Of a stretch of DNA of 64,000 nucleotides, positions 37,995-46,865 are shown in pieces. The first letter of the stretch is position 1; each line of letters begins with the position of its first letter. Origin of the DNA: Paenibacillus baekrokdamisoli. Its GTDB lineage: Bacteria; Bacillota; Bacilli; Paenibacillales; Paenibacillaceae. Position numbers and translations under genes: made by a program. Location: assembly GCF_003945345.1 (NCBI RefSeq), contig NZ_AP019308.1, positions 2,418,001-2,482,000 of the forward strand, given 5' to 3'. Below the pieces are notes generated by a model. The model was not told the origin of the DNA and ran no database searches. It was given only the letters and a program-made list of their open reading frames with translations.

Positions 37995-38513
37995 TTAAAT
38001 CAGCCCTTCCAGCAGCCGGACCGTAACAAGCTTGTTCGAGACGTCTACATTCAGAAGCACATCGTCAATAACGGGAATAAGAATTTGTTTACCTTTGGGC
38101 TTCTCTACAACCCACACATCATTAGCCCCTGGTACCAGAATCTCAGATATAACGCCAAGCTCCTCGCCGTCTTCGGTCACGACACGACATCCAATAATTT
38201 GGTGATGATAGTATTCACCTTCATCCAAATCAATCAAGTTGTCCTTCGTTACCTTAAGTGACCAGCCTTTGTATTTCTCTACATCGTTGATGTTATCGAA
38301 GCCCTTGAACTTCACGATAATCATCTCTTTATGCACCCTTGAAGACTGTACGACCACTTGTAGCTTCTGAGAGAGGTCTGGATTGAGCAGTGAAAGCTCA
38401 TTGCCGATAGCAAATCTTTCCTCTATAAAATCCGTTTGAGAAATGACCTTCAGTTCTCCGCGTATACCATGAGTATTGACCACTTTGCCGACTGATAACC
38501 ATTGTTGTTCCAT
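37995..38513 (-). CDS. rimM: RimM, 16S rRNA processing/30S maturation factor
   Basis: RimM binds S19 and helps mature the 30S head. From the ATG at 38513 the product has 172 residues, starting [23 protein letters not shown], the family signature. It has an N-terminal RimM domain and a C-terminal PRC barrel ([28 protein letters not shown], about 95-122; [14 protein letters not shown]). A GTG immediately upstream (38516) is an alternative start. It follows a terminator-like hairpin placed after khpA. Confidence 0.95.
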   Translation of the reverse strand: MEQQWLSVGKVVNTHGIRGELKVISQTDFIEERFAIGNELSLLNPDLSQKLQVVVQSSRVHKEMIIVKFKGFDNINDVEKYKGWSLKVTKDNLIDLDEGEYYHHQIIGCRVVTEDGEELGVISEILVPGANDVWVVEKPKGKQILIPVIDDVLLNVDVSNKLVTVRLLEGLI

Positions 38514-38539
38514 CACTATTCAACCTCTTTCGTTAGTTC

Positions 38540-38583
38540 CATCGAAAAAGGGCTAGGACAATTATCCTAACCCTGCTTCGATG
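38540..38583 (-). terminator. Terminator/attenuator between khpA and rimM
   Basis: GGGTTAGGA pairs with TCCTAGCCC around a 6-base loop and is followed by TTTTT on the minus strand. Outer arms CATCGAA and TTCGATG can extend the stem through the T-run. It starts 8 bp past the khpA stop and ends 26 bp before the rimM start. Confidence 0.75.
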
Positions 38584-38591
38584 TACGATCG

Positions 38592-38822
38592 CTACGAAAT
38601 AATGTCGACCAAGAAGCGTTTGTGCGATTTGACGGCAGCCGATGTGACTACCGTCCGCAGCGCTTTAGCAATCCGTCCCTGCTTACCAATTACTTTACCG
38701 ACATCGTCGGGGTGAACCGATAGCATAAAGACGGTGCCGCGATCGTCTTCTTTCACGTCTACGCGCACGTCTTCCGGGAAATCTACTAATGCCTTAGCTA
38801 TGACAAGAATCAATTCTTTCAT
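38592..38822 (-). CDS. khpA: KhpA, small KH-domain RNA-binding protein (YlqC)
   Basis: KhpA is a 76-residue KH-domain protein; in several Firmicutes it partners KhpB in RNA binding. It contains the KH loop VGKVIGKQGRIAKALRTVV (about 42-60), with the GKQG form of the GxxG loop. It lies 26 bp after rpsP, the usual place. The ylqD gene that follows in B. subtilis is absent; a terminator-like hairpin occupies the gap. Confidence 0.94.
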   Translation of the reverse strand: MKELILVIAKALVDFPEDVRVDVKEDDRGTVFMLSVHPDDVGKVIGKQGRIAKALRTVVTSAAVKSHKRFLVDIIS

Positions 38823-38848
38823 CTCAAGGCCTCCCGCAAAAGAACAAA

Positions 38849-39121
38849 TTATTTCTGCAGTTTAAGCTCATGAAGCTTTGTCATCACGCCTGCTTTGGAA
38901 AGCAAGTTGCGAACAGTGTCAGAAGCTTGAGCGCCGTTTTGAAGCCACTTCAACGCTTTCTCTTCATCAATGGATACTAGTGCCGGTTTTGCAACTGGAT
39001 TATAAGTACCGATTTCTTCGATGAATCGACCGTCACGTGGGGAACGGGAATCAGAAACTACTACACGGTAGAAAGGCGCTTTGTGCGCACCGATACGTTT
39101 CAAACGAATACGTACTGCCAA
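38849..39121 (-). CDS. rpsP: Ribosomal protein S16 (RpsP)
   Basis: S16 is an early-assembling 30S protein. The product is 90 residues, [31 protein letters not shown]..., from a TTG at 39121, which lies 8 bp after a near-perfect AAAGGAGGTG. The in-frame ATG at 39154 would put the ribosome binding site inside the gene and add residues foreign to S16. It lies 72 bp after ffh; the spacer has repeat-like sequence. Confidence 0.96.
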   Translation of the reverse strand: MAVRIRLKRIGAHKAPFYRVVVSDSRSPRDGRFIEEIGTYNPVAKPALVSIDEEKALKWLQNGAQASDTVRNLLSKAGVMTKLHELKLQK

Positions 39122-39193
39122 GAAAATCACCTCCTTTAAAAGTTTTGGAAGCATAAACCCTACTTCGTAAGCATCAAACTAATTTCATAAGCA

Positions 39194-40570
39194 TTAGAAA
39201 GGGAATTTCATTCCGCCTTTACCCATTAAGCCCTTAAGGCCTTTCATTCCGCCTTTAGGACCTTTAGGACCCATCATCGACGAGAACTGCTTCATCATTT
39301 TCTTCATATCATCAAACTGCTTGATCAAACGGTTCACCTCAGTTACTGAGGTACCACTTCCGAGTGCAATCCGTTTACGACGACTATGATTCAAGAGCTC
39401 TGGTTTGCGCTTCTCTTCCTTGGTCATCGATTTCACAATCGCTTCAACCCGGTTGATTTGCTTCTCATCGACTTTGAGGTTTTTCATATCCTTCATCTTG
39501 CCCATACCCGGCATCATATCCATCAGTTGATCCAATGGACCAAGCTTACGAACCTGTTCCATCTGGTCAAGGAAATCCTCGAACGTAAATTCTGCCGTAC
39601 GCATCTTGCGTTCCATCTCTGCAGCCTTATCCGCATCAATGCTCGACTGTGCTTTCTCGATCAGCGATAGCATATCACCCATTCCGAGGATACGGGAAGC
39701 CATCCGTTCTGGATGGAAGGGCTCAAGCGGTTCGATCTTCTCACCAGTAGCGGCGAACTTGATTGGACAGCCTGTTACAGCTTTGACGGATAGTGCAGCA
39801 CCACCACGTGTATCGCCATCAAGCTTCGTCAAGATAACGCCAGTCAGTTCAAGCTGAGAATGGAAGCTCTGCGCTACATTCACGGCCTCTTGCCCTGTCA
39901 TTGCGTCGACTACGAGCAATACTTCATCAGGCTTGGTGATCTCATGAATTTGACGAAGCTCATCCATCAGCGCTTCGTCAATGTGAAGACGGCCAGCCGT
40001 ATCGATAATAACATAGTCATTGCCGTTGTCCTTCGCTTGCTGCAAACCCGCACGAGCAATTTCTACAGGTGAGGTTTGGTCGCCCAGCGTAAAGACAGGA
40101 ACGCCAATTTGTTCACCGAGTACTTGAAGCTGCTTGATCGCAGCTGGGCGATAAATATCGCCAGCTACCAACAGCGGCTTATGTTTATCCTTCTGAAGCA
40201 TCTTCGCTAACTTGGCAGAAGAGGTTGTTTTACCAGCCCCTTGCAGCCCCGCCATCAGGATAACAGTCGGCGGTTTATTTGCTTTTGCAAGCTTAGTATG
40301 TGTGCCACCCATCAATTCCGTTAATTCTTTATTAACGATATCAATGACAACCATGCCAGGGGTGAAACTCTTCGTAAGTTCTAATCCAACACAACGTTCT
40401 TTGACCTTGGCGATGAAATCCTTGACGACTTTGAAGTTTACGTCGGCCTCAAGGAGCGCCAAACGCACTTCACGCATCGCTTCATTGACATCATCTTCCG
40501 ACACTTTACCTTTGCCGCGCAGCTTGCCAAAAACATTCTGCAGCCTGCTGGATAATCCTTCAAACGCCAT
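39194..40570 (-). CDS. ffh: Ffh, signal recognition particle protein
   Basis: Ffh is the GTPase of the signal recognition particle, which targets nascent membrane proteins to FtsY. From the ATG at 40570 (AGGAG 9 bp upstream) it has 458 residues. The NG domain has G1 GLQGAGKTTSSAKLA (about 107-121), the DTAGR motif and TKLDGDTRGGAALS. The methionine-rich M domain has DQLMDMMPGMGKMKDM and the RKRIALGSGTSVTEVNRLIKQFDDM RNA-binding motif, ending in Gly/Met/Lys-rich sequence. It lies downstream of ylxM across a 37-bp tandem repeat. Confidence 0.97.
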   Translation of the reverse strand: MAFEGLSSRLQNVFGKLRGKGKVSEDDVNEAMREVRLALLEADVNFKVVKDFIAKVKERCVGLELTKSFTPGMVVIDIVNKELTELMGGTHTKLAKANKPPTVILMAGLQGAGKTTSSAKLAKMLQKDKHKPLLVAGDIYRPAAIKQLQVLGEQIGVPVFTLGDQTSPVEIARAGLQQAKDNGNDYVIIDTAGRLHIDEALMDELRQIHEITKPDEVLLVVDAMTGQEAVNVAQSFHSQLELTGVILTKLDGDTRGGAALSVKAVTGCPIKFAATGEKIEPLEPFHPERMASRILGMGDMLSLIEKAQSSIDADKAAEMERKMRTAEFTFEDFLDQMEQVRKLGPLDQLMDMMPGMGKMKDMKNLKVDEKQINRVEAIVKSMTKEEKRKPELLNHSRRKRIALGSGTSVTEVNRLIKQFDDMKKMMKQFSSMMGPKGPKGGMKGLKGLMGKGGMKFPF

Positions 40571-40586
40571 AATTGTCAACTCCTAA

Positions 40587-40697
40587 AGTTTTCGTGAGAA
40601 AACTACATCGTAAGCATATTCTTAGTTTTCGTAAGAAAACTGCATCGTAAGCATTAACTAAGTTTTCGTAAGAAAACTAAATCGTATATCTATTCTT
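40587..40697 (-). repeat. Three tandem 37-bp repeats between ylxM and ffh
   Basis: Units start at 40587, 40624 and 40661, exactly 37 bp apart. Each begins with a palindrome AGTTTTCGTRAGAAAACT that can form a 7-bp hairpin with a 4-base loop. Copies 1 and 2 share ATCGTAAGCAT after it; copy 3 has diverged. Related TTCRTAAGCAT sequences occur at 39164-39174 and 39184-39194, on the other side of ffh. Confidence 0.88.
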
Positions 40698-40707
40698 TAT
40701 TTTACAT

Positions 40708-41079
40708 TTATAATTGTTCCGTCGCGCGCAAGCCCTGCGCTATTTGACGCATTTGTGTGCTTAGCTCGTCAGATACGGATGAGTCTTCTGCAATCGCTTC
40801 GAGCTTGGATAGCCAAGCTTGGGCTGCTTCATGCTTATCAATAAGCTGAAGCTTGCTCTCATAGCTCTCAAGCACCGATTCCGCTCGTTTCACATGTTCA
40901 TAAACAGCTTGGCGACTAATACTGAACTCGTCTGCTATTTCACCAAGTGAATAGTCATCGTGAAAATAATATTTAAGGAACGTTCGCTGCTTATCTGTCA
41001 GCAGCAGCTCGTAAAAGTCAAAGAGCATATTAATTCGATTCGTCTTCGCCAAGGCATCAGGTTCATGGATCGTCAACAC
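40708..41079 (-). CDS. ylxM: YlxM, SRP-associated DNA-binding-like helix-turn-helix protein
   Basis: YlxM/UPF0122 proteins are small HTH proteins encoded next to ffh and ftsY, thought to modulate SRP activity. From the GTG at 41079 (GGGGGTG upstream) the product has 123 residues; TTG at 41076 is an alternative. The signature [43 protein letters not shown] and the [25 protein letters not shown] are diagnostic. An in-frame ATG at 41160 is probably too far upstream. Lies between ftsY and ffh. Confidence 0.93.
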   Translation of the reverse strand: MLTIHEPDALAKTNRINMLFDFYELLLTDKQRTFLKYYFHDDYSLGEIADEFSISRQAVYEHVKRAESVLESYESKLQLIDKHEAAQAWLSKLEAIAEDSSVSDELSTQMRQIAQGLRATEQL

Positions 41080-41182
41080 TGCCACCCCCTTCGTCAAGGC
41101 AAACACCTTTACAGCAATACTACGACGTTCATCATAGCGCAGACGACTATAAGCTGTCAAGTATAATCACTTGTCACCTTAA

Positions 41183-42178
41183 TTAAGAAGGTTCCTCTTC
41201 TTCAACGCTTTGTAACAGTCCGCCAAATAAGGCATGGATAAACTGCTCGGAGTCGAATTCCTGAAGGTCATCCATTTTTTCACCTAGGCCAACTAGCTTA
41301 ACAGGCAAATCAAGCTCACTGCGTATAGCAATAACAATTCCGCCCTTTGCTGTTCCGTCCAGCTTAGTCAATACAAGGCCCGTTACTCCGCTTTTTTCAC
41401 CAAATAGCTTGGCCTGACTAAGTGCATTTTGTCCAGTTGTAGCATCAAGCACAAGCAGCACCTCATGCGGCGCAGTTGGCACTTCGCGTTGGATGACTCG
41501 GAAAATTTTGTTCAGCTCATCCATCAGGTTATTTTTATTTTGCAGCCTGCCTGCAGTATCACAGAGCAGTACATCCACATTGCGCTGCTTAGCCGCATGG
41601 ATCGCATCGAACATCACTGCTGCCGGATCTGCTCCTGATTCCTGTTTAATCACATCTACGCCTACCCGCTTCCCCCACACTTCAAGCTGCTCAATAGCAC
41701 CAGCACGGAAGGTGTCGCCTGCCGCGAGCAGAACGCTTTTCCCCTCACTCTTGAACTTATGTGCCAGCTTACCGATTGTTGTCGTTTTGCCGACACCGTT
41801 AACACCAACGAATAGAATAACGGTCATTCCACTATCCGCCATCCGCAGTCCCGTCTTCGCATCACCCTTAAGCAGCTCAACCAGTTTCTCTGATAGGATT
41901 GGTTGCAGTTCCGCGGCACTCTCGATCTTACGCTTCTTCACTTCTGCGCGTAATTCATCAATTAGCTTCATGACCGTATTCACGCCAACATCGGCACCGA
42001 TCAGTATTTCTTCAAGTTCTTCATAGAACTCTTCGTCGATTTTTTTGCGGCGTGTAATGAGCTCTTCAACCTTTTCAACAAACGCCGTGCGTGTCTTCGC
42101 CAGGCCTTCCTTGAAGATATTCGTTACTGCTTCTGTTTTCTGAGAAATACTTTCCTTTAATCGTTTAAAAAAACTCAT
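41183..42178 (-). CDS. ftsY: FtsY, signal recognition particle receptor
   Basis: FtsY is the membrane-associated SRP receptor GTPase. The 331-residue product has a short N-terminal A region with basic residues (MSFFKRLKESISQKTEAV), the N domain helices, and the G domain with GVNGVGKTTTIGKLAHK (about 129-145), LLCDTAGRLQNK and TKLDGTAKGGIVIAI. The short A domain is typical of Firmicutes. It lies 118 bp after smc and just upstream of ylxM-ffh, linking SRP and its receptor. Confidence 0.97.
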   Translation of the reverse strand: MSFFKRLKESISQKTEAVTNIFKEGLAKTRTAFVEKVEELITRRKKIDEEFYEELEEILIGADVGVNTVMKLIDELRAEVKKRKIESAAELQPILSEKLVELLKGDAKTGLRMADSGMTVILFVGVNGVGKTTTIGKLAHKFKSEGKSVLLAAGDTFRAGAIEQLEVWGKRVGVDVIKQESGADPAAVMFDAIHAAKQRNVDVLLCDTAGRLQNKNNLMDELNKIFRVIQREVPTAPHEVLLVLDATTGQNALSQAKLFGEKSGVTGLVLTKLDGTAKGGIVIAIRSELDLPVKLVGLGEKMDDLQEFDSEQFIHALFGGLLQSVEEEEPS

Positions 42179-42206
42179 CGGACGACCTCCATCATTTTAG
42201 TCACAA

Positions 42207-42244
42207 AAGCCGGGCTAGGGCACAAGAGCACCTGGCACCGGCTT
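42207..42244 (-). terminator. Hairpin between smc and ftsY, possible terminator
   Basis: AAGCCGG...CCGGCTT outer arms and GC-rich inner pairs form a 38-nt imperfect hairpin, followed on the minus strand by TTTGTGAC. The T-run is short, so read-through into ftsY is likely. Confidence 0.45.
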
Positions 42245-42296
42245 CTATTCGTTCTTTACCAGCCATTCTTAACTCTGAATCAGCTACTTCACTTCA

Positions 42297-45200
42297 CTAG
42301 GCCGAATACTGCTCTTCGTCCTCCAAGCGTACCGAAACGAGCTTAGACACGCCGCCTTCTTCCATCGTAACCCCATACAGCACGTCGGCTTCCTCCATCG
42401 TTCCTTTCCGGTGAGTAACAACAATAAACTGTGTCAGCTCCGAAAACTCACGAAGATATTGCGCAAAACGGGCTACGTTAGCTTCATCCAATGCTGCTTC
42501 AACCTCATCGAGAACGCAGAATGGAACAGGCTTGACTTGTAAAATCGCAAAGAGCAGCGCAATTGCAGTTAATGCCCGTTCTCCTCCTGAGAGAAGCTGT
42601 AGATTTTGCAGCTTCTTCCCTGGCGGTTGAGCGACGATATCAATTCCACTATCCAATACCCGATCTGGCTCAACCATAATAAGATCAGCACGACCCCCGC
42701 CGAATAGTTTGGCGAATACAAGAACAAAGTGGCCTCTAATCGCTTCGAATGTCGTTCGGAATCGCTTAGACATTTCCTCGTCCATTTCGCGAATGACCTG
42801 GTAAAGGGTCGTTTTGGCTTCAATTAGATCATTCTTCTGATCATCTAGAAACGTATACCGTTCCTTCACGCGTTCATACTCTTCAATAGCACCAAGATTG
42901 ACCTCGCCAAGTCCGGAAATTTTGCGTTTCAGATCTCGCACTTCATTCTGCACGGACTGAACATCTTCAGGAACCGGATAACGTTCCTTCGCAAGTTCGA
43001 AGCTTAATTCATATTCTTCACTTAGCTTGCGAAGCAGGTTATCGAGCTCCACGTCAAGACGATTCGCAGCGATTTCGGTCTGGCGCAGCTGGTCTTCGAC
43101 CTTTCGAAGCTGTGTGCGCTGATCCTTCGTCTCGTTCTCACCTTGCTCTAGATCACGAGTCATTTCTGCCCGTTCTGCTCGTTTCAAATCCGTCTGAGCT
43201 GCACAGGATTCCTTCTGCAGCTTCAAATGATTAATCTGTTCCATCTGTTTGATGCTTTCTTCGCCATGCTGTTCTGCTTCTTCTTGCTGTCTTGCGAGCA
43301 TTTGTCTAAGTCCTGATAGCTCTTGCTTGGCACGTCCAATATCCAAACGAATTCGTGATGCCTGATCCTCGAAGTTCAGCTTTTCTTGGTCTGTCTTGGC
43401 AACTGCAATCTTCAGATCCGTTAATTGATCCTGCAGCTGCTCCTTCGCAGATTCACCGGCCTTACGACGCTCTTCAGCAAGTCGAATAGCCGTCTGCAGA
43501 CGTTCTTCTTCTAATGTGACTTCCACAAGCCTTTTCTCAGCATCCGTTGCAGACGTTACTAATTGCTGTTTCTCGGATTTATGTCCATCACGGTCGGCTT
43601 CAAATAGCTGACGTTGTTCATCAAGGTGACGGCTCTCGTTCTCCAGCTGTTGAAGCTCTGCACGAATTTGCTGCTCCTCGATTCGCCTCTGCTCACCCTG
43701 TCCTCTTAGATCATCCACATTCTGATTAGAAATGGATTGTTCTTTACGAAGATCGCTGATTTTATCACGAAGCTTGGTTAATTGCAGCTCCGTTGTCTTA
43801 ACGTCTTCTGCCAATTGCTCAATTTGACGCTGTCGCCCGAGGAGGTTTGCACCCTTTTTCTGGAGACTACCACCACTCATGGAACCACCGGCATTAACGA
43901 CGTCACCTTCGAGTGTCACAACCCTGAATCGGTACTGGCATTTAGATGCAATACGATTGGCTTGCTCCAACGTTTCGGAAATGAGTACATTACCGAGCAG
44001 ATTCTCTACGATCGATCCGTATTTGGCATCAAAAGAAACCAATTCAGCGGCTACGCCAACGAAACCTTCAAGGCCAGCAATCATTCTTTTGTCCTGCTCC
44101 GAGATATTCCTTCCTCTTATTACATCGAGCGGGAGAAATGTAGCTCGTCCCAACTGCCTCTGCTTCAGAAACGCAATCGCTGCTCGAGCACTCTTCTCGT
44201 TACTCATAACAATATGCTGAAGTGCACCGCCTAGCGAGGTTTCGATTGCCAGCTCCACCTTCTCCGGCACACGAATAAGCTCCGCAACAGCTCCGTGAAC
44301 CCCTTCAATACCACCAGTGCCGCGTCGTGATGCTTTGAGAACTTCTCGAACACCTTGCATGAAGCCATCCAAGTCATCCTGCATTTCCTTCATCGTATCT
44401 CGGCGTGAGCGAAGGGCTTCGAGCTTTTGCTCCCATTGACGGACTGCAGTCTGTGCTTCCTCAAGCAGTTTTTGTCCAGCTGAAAGCTTCTCGCTCTGCT
44501 CGATGTAGCGATTACGAATGGAGTTAATCTCGGCAAGCGTAGCCTCTAAGCGCTGCTGGAGCTCTGAGCGTTTCAAGCTTAGCTTCTCATTTTGCTCCAG
44601 CCACTTGCCATGCTCATCACCAAGCCGTTCCATTCTTCGCTGCAGAGCTTCTTCCTGAGCAGACGCATAACGAATCTCATTGCGAAGCTGTGCCATCGTG
44701 CTTAGTACATCAAGAAGCTCACTCTTAAGCGAATCCTCTGCATCACCTGAAGCGGAGGCTGATGTACCAAGAAGTTGGACTTCTTCCTCTTGCAGCTTCA
44801 GACGAAGAACTTGGAGCTCGTTGTCCAGAACTGCCGCTTTTCCGCGAAACTCGGCCTCTTCTTTGGCAAGAGCAGAAATTCGCTCGTTTTGAGAGGTAAT
44901 TGAGTTCTCAAGCTGTGTGCGATTTTGCTCCAAATTTCGTTTGCGTTCTTTTAACACTTCTCCGTAGCCTTCGCATTTCTCATAGTCTTCACTGACCTGC
45001 AGCATCGATTCATGAAGTCGGTCCAAAGAAGCCTCGAGCTCACGAAGCTTAAGTCGGTCCTTCTCAAGCAAGGCATCGTGTTTGCTTACTACAGTTGATA
45101 ACGCCAGCTGTTCTTCCTGAAGCTTCTTCATGCGAAGATTAGATTCATTCCAAGAGCTATGAACGGTTTCAATACTATGTACATACATCGAAATTTCAGA

Positions 45201-45872
45201 TTGCTTGAGCTGATCTCGCAGCTCTTTGAAATGAATCGCTTTCTCCGATTGCTCGCGAAGCGGCTCAACCTGTGCTTCAAGCTCTGAGACAAGATCATGT
45301 ATACGAAGTAAATTTTGCTCCGTATCATCCAGCTTTCTCTGGGCTTCTCGTTTACGTGATTTGTATTTGACAATGCCGGAGGCCTCTTCGAAAATTCCAC
45401 GACGATCTTCCGAACGCGTACTTAGAATCTCTTCGATTCGACCTTGTCCGATAATGGAATAAGCTTCCTTACCGATACCTGTATCCATGAATAATTCGGT
45501 TATGTCCTTCAGCCTGCATGATTGCTTGTTAATCATGTACTCACTATCGCCGCTGCGGTGAACACGACGTGTTACTGTCACTTCATTGTATGCCAAAGGC
45601 AGAGCGCCGTCGGTGTTATCGAGCGTCAAGGATACTTCAGCGAAATTGACGGCTTTACGCGCATCACTGCCAGCGAAGATGATATCCTCCATTTTACCGC
45701 CACGCAAGCTCTTGGCACTTTGCTCACCCAGTACCCAGCGGATACTATCGCTTATGTTGCTTTTACCACTGCCGTTCGGTCCAACAACTGCTGTTATACC
45801 GCGGACGAACTCAAGCTCCGTCTTGTCGGCAAACGATTTAAAACCGGCTAATTCAATCCTTTTCAGGAACAT
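42297..45872 (-). CDS. smc: SMC, chromosome condensation/segregation ATPase
   Basis: SMC organises and segregates the chromosome. The 1191-residue protein has Walker A GPNGSGKSNI (31-40) and the family N-terminus MFLKRIELAGFKSFADKT. Two long coiled coils (about 170-500 and 670-1020) flank a hinge (about 520-640, with LGGALQHIVMSNEKSARAAIAFLK and GGSMSGGSLQKKGANLLGR). The C-terminal head has the signature QLLSGGERALTAIALLFAI and Walker B PFCVLDEVEAALDEANV. Length is normal. It lies after rnc, as in B. subtilis, but across a 300-bp spacer. Confidence 0.98.
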   Translation of the reverse strand: MFLKRIELAGFKSFADKTELEFVRGITAVVGPNGSGKSNISDSIRWVLGEQSAKSLRGGKMEDIIFAGSDARKAVNFAEVSLTLDNTDGALPLAYNEVTVTRRVHRSGDSEYMINKQSCRLKDITELFMDTGIGKEAYSIIGQGRIEEILSTRSEDRRGIFEEASGIVKYKSRKREAQRKLDDTEQNLLRIHDLVSELEAQVEPLREQSEKAIHFKELRDQLKQSEISMYVHSIETVHSSWNESNLRMKKLQEEQLALSTVVSKHDALLEKDRLKLRELEASLDRLHESMLQVSEDYEKCEGYGEVLKERKRNLEQNRTQLENSITSQNERISALAKEEAEFRGKAAVLDNELQVLRLKLQEEEVQLLGTSASASGDAEDSLKSELLDVLSTMAQLRNEIRYASAQEEALQRRMERLGDEHGKWLEQNEKLSLKRSELQQRLEATLAEINSIRNRYIEQSEKLSAGQKLLEEAQTAVRQWEQKLEALRSRRDTMKEMQDDLDGFMQGVREVLKASRRGTGGIEGVHGAVAELIRVPEKVELAIETSLGGALQHIVMSNEKSARAAIAFLKQRQLGRATFLPLDVIRGRNISEQDKRMIAGLEGFVGVAAELVSFDAKYGSIVENLLGNVLISETLEQANRIASKCQYRFRVVTLEGDVVNAGGSMSGGSLQKKGANLLGRQRQIEQLAEDVKTTELQLTKLRDKISDLRKEQSISNQNVDDLRGQGEQRRIEEQQIRAELQQLENESRHLDEQRQLFEADRDGHKSEKQQLVTSATDAEKRLVEVTLEEERLQTAIRLAEERRKAGESAKEQLQDQLTDLKIAVAKTDQEKLNFEDQASRIRLDIGRAKQELSGLRQMLARQQEEAEQHGEESIKQMEQINHLKLQKESCAAQTDLKRAERAEMTRDLEQGENETKDQRTQLRKVEDQLRQTEIAANRLDVELDNLLRKLSEEYELSFELAKERYPVPEDVQSVQNEVRDLKRKISGLGEVNLGAIEEYERVKERYTFLDDQKNDLIEAKTTLYQVIREMDEEMSKRFRTTFEAIRGHFVLVFAKLFGGGRADLIMVEPDRVLDSGIDIVAQPPGKKLQNLQLLSGGERALTAIALLFAILQVKPVPFCVLDEVEAALDEANVARFAQYLREFSELTQFIVVTHRKGTMEEADVLYGVTMEEGGVSKLVSVRLEDEEQYSA

Positions 45873-45896
45873 ATCTTAGCTTTCACCTCAACGCCT

Positions 45897-45907
45897 ATTG
45901 TACCATA
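45897..45907 (-). promoter_or_regulatory. Extended -10 promoter for smc
   Basis: TATGGTACAAT on the minus strand (TACAAT at 45897-45902 with TRTG-N before it) is a good extended -10, 25 bp before the smc ATG. The -35 region (about 45920-45925) is poor by itself and lies inside one copy of a 13-bp repeat. Confidence 0.5.
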
Positions 45908-46105
45908 ATTGTTTGGAGAAGAAACGGCTTTCACCTATATTGACCAGTCAGACAGAATCATCACAGCCCGGAACGAACAACATGAAGCTGCCATTCCTCT
46001 TCTGCAAGAAGAAACGGCTAGTGCTGTCCATGGTGGCGAAGCAAGTTTCTTCCCTCTGAAATATAAGCAAAGTATGGAGATAACATATACTTTCTTATAT
46101 TTACA

Positions 46106-46143
46106 CAAAAAATCCCGGTATACCTATGAAGGCTACCAGGATC
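46106..46143 (-). terminator. Intrinsic terminator of rnc
   Basis: GATCC-GGTA...CCT pairs with AGG...TACC-GGAT around a short loop, with two mismatches, followed on the minus strand by TTTTTTG. It lies 30 bp past the rnc stop and ends the fapR-fab-rnc unit. Confidence 0.85.
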
Positions 46144-46172
46144 CCTTAACGATATTAGTAACGATTAATCAG

Positions 46173-46865
46173 TTAATCCGCAAGCTTTCTCCAAGCTTCT
46201 GCTGCAGCCTGCTGCTCCGCTTCCTTCTTCGTCCGGCCAATGCCTGTTCCGTAAGCCGTTTCTCCAATTAACACTTCAATTACAAACTCACGGTCATGAG
46301 CTGGACCACGTTCTTCTACAATACGATATTCGATCGGCCCCATACCCGCATGCTGCGCCTTCTCCTGAAGGGTTGATTTGAAATCCTTCACAAGCAAGCC
46401 GCCGTTGCTGTCGATATGAGGAAAGATGTAAGAAGCGAGAAAAGAACGAACTGCCTCAAGTCCTTGGTCGAGATAAATCGCTCCAACGAGCGACTCAAAC
46501 AAATCCGCTAAAAGGGCTTGCCGCTGTCTGCCACCAAGCTGCTCCTCCCCGCGTCCGAGCAACACATGAGTGCCGAGTTCAAGCATTTCGGCGAAACGCG
46601 CGAGCGAGGGTTCACATACGATCGAAGCTCGCATCCGGGTTAACTGTCCTTCTGGCCGTTCAGGAAAAGTGCGATAAAGAAATTCCGAAACGGTCAGTTG
46701 TAGGACGGCATCGCCAAGGAATTCAAGCCTCTCATTATGTTCTAGAGAGGTTTGGCGATGTTCATTGACGTAAGAAGTATGTGTAAAAGCCTGCCGGAGC
46801 AGGCGTGGAGTACGAAAGCGAAGCTGCAGATGCTGCTGCAGTTCCTCAAAGCTATCATGCTTCAT
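46173..46865 (-). CDS. rnc: Ribonuclease III (Rnc)
   Basis: RNase III cleaves double-stranded RNA in rRNA and mRNA processing. The 230-residue product has the signature [21 protein letters not shown] (about 43-63), the second catalytic region [18 protein letters not shown], and a C-terminal dsRNA-binding domain (about 155-228, ending [16 protein letters not shown]). Its ATG overlaps the fabF stop by 11 bp. A good terminator follows, so smc is transcribed separately. Confidence 0.97.
   Translation of the reverse strand: MKHDSFEELQQHLQLRFRTPRLLRQAFTHTSYVNEHRQTSLEHNERLEFLGDAVLQLTVSEFLYRTFPERPEGQLTRMRASIVCEPSLARFAEMLELGTHVLLGRGEEQLGGRQRQALLADLFESLVGAIYLDQGLEAVRSFLASYIFPHIDSNGGLLVKDFKSTLQEKAQHAGMGPIEYRIVEERGPAHDREFVIEVLIGETAYGTGIGRTKKEAEQQAAAEAWRKLAD

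Larger units (their letters stand above)
45873..46172 (-). other. 300-bp rnc-smc spacer
   Basis: This gap holds the smc promoter at its low end and the rnc terminator at its high end. The middle has a 13-bp direct repeat (AGAAGAAACGGCT at 45917-45929 and 46007-46019). A plus-strand open frame starting with TTG at 45909 runs through it but has no good ribosome binding site and continues into rnc, so I do not call it a gene. Confidence 0.5.

Noticed and set aside
40587..40697. CRISPR array
   Set aside because: Three directly adjacent 37-bp units with no unique spacers and no cas genes nearby.
45909..46271. Plus-strand 120-codon frame in the rnc-smc spacer
   Set aside because: TTG start without a ribosome binding site; the second half is antisense to rnc and the sequence matches no family I know.
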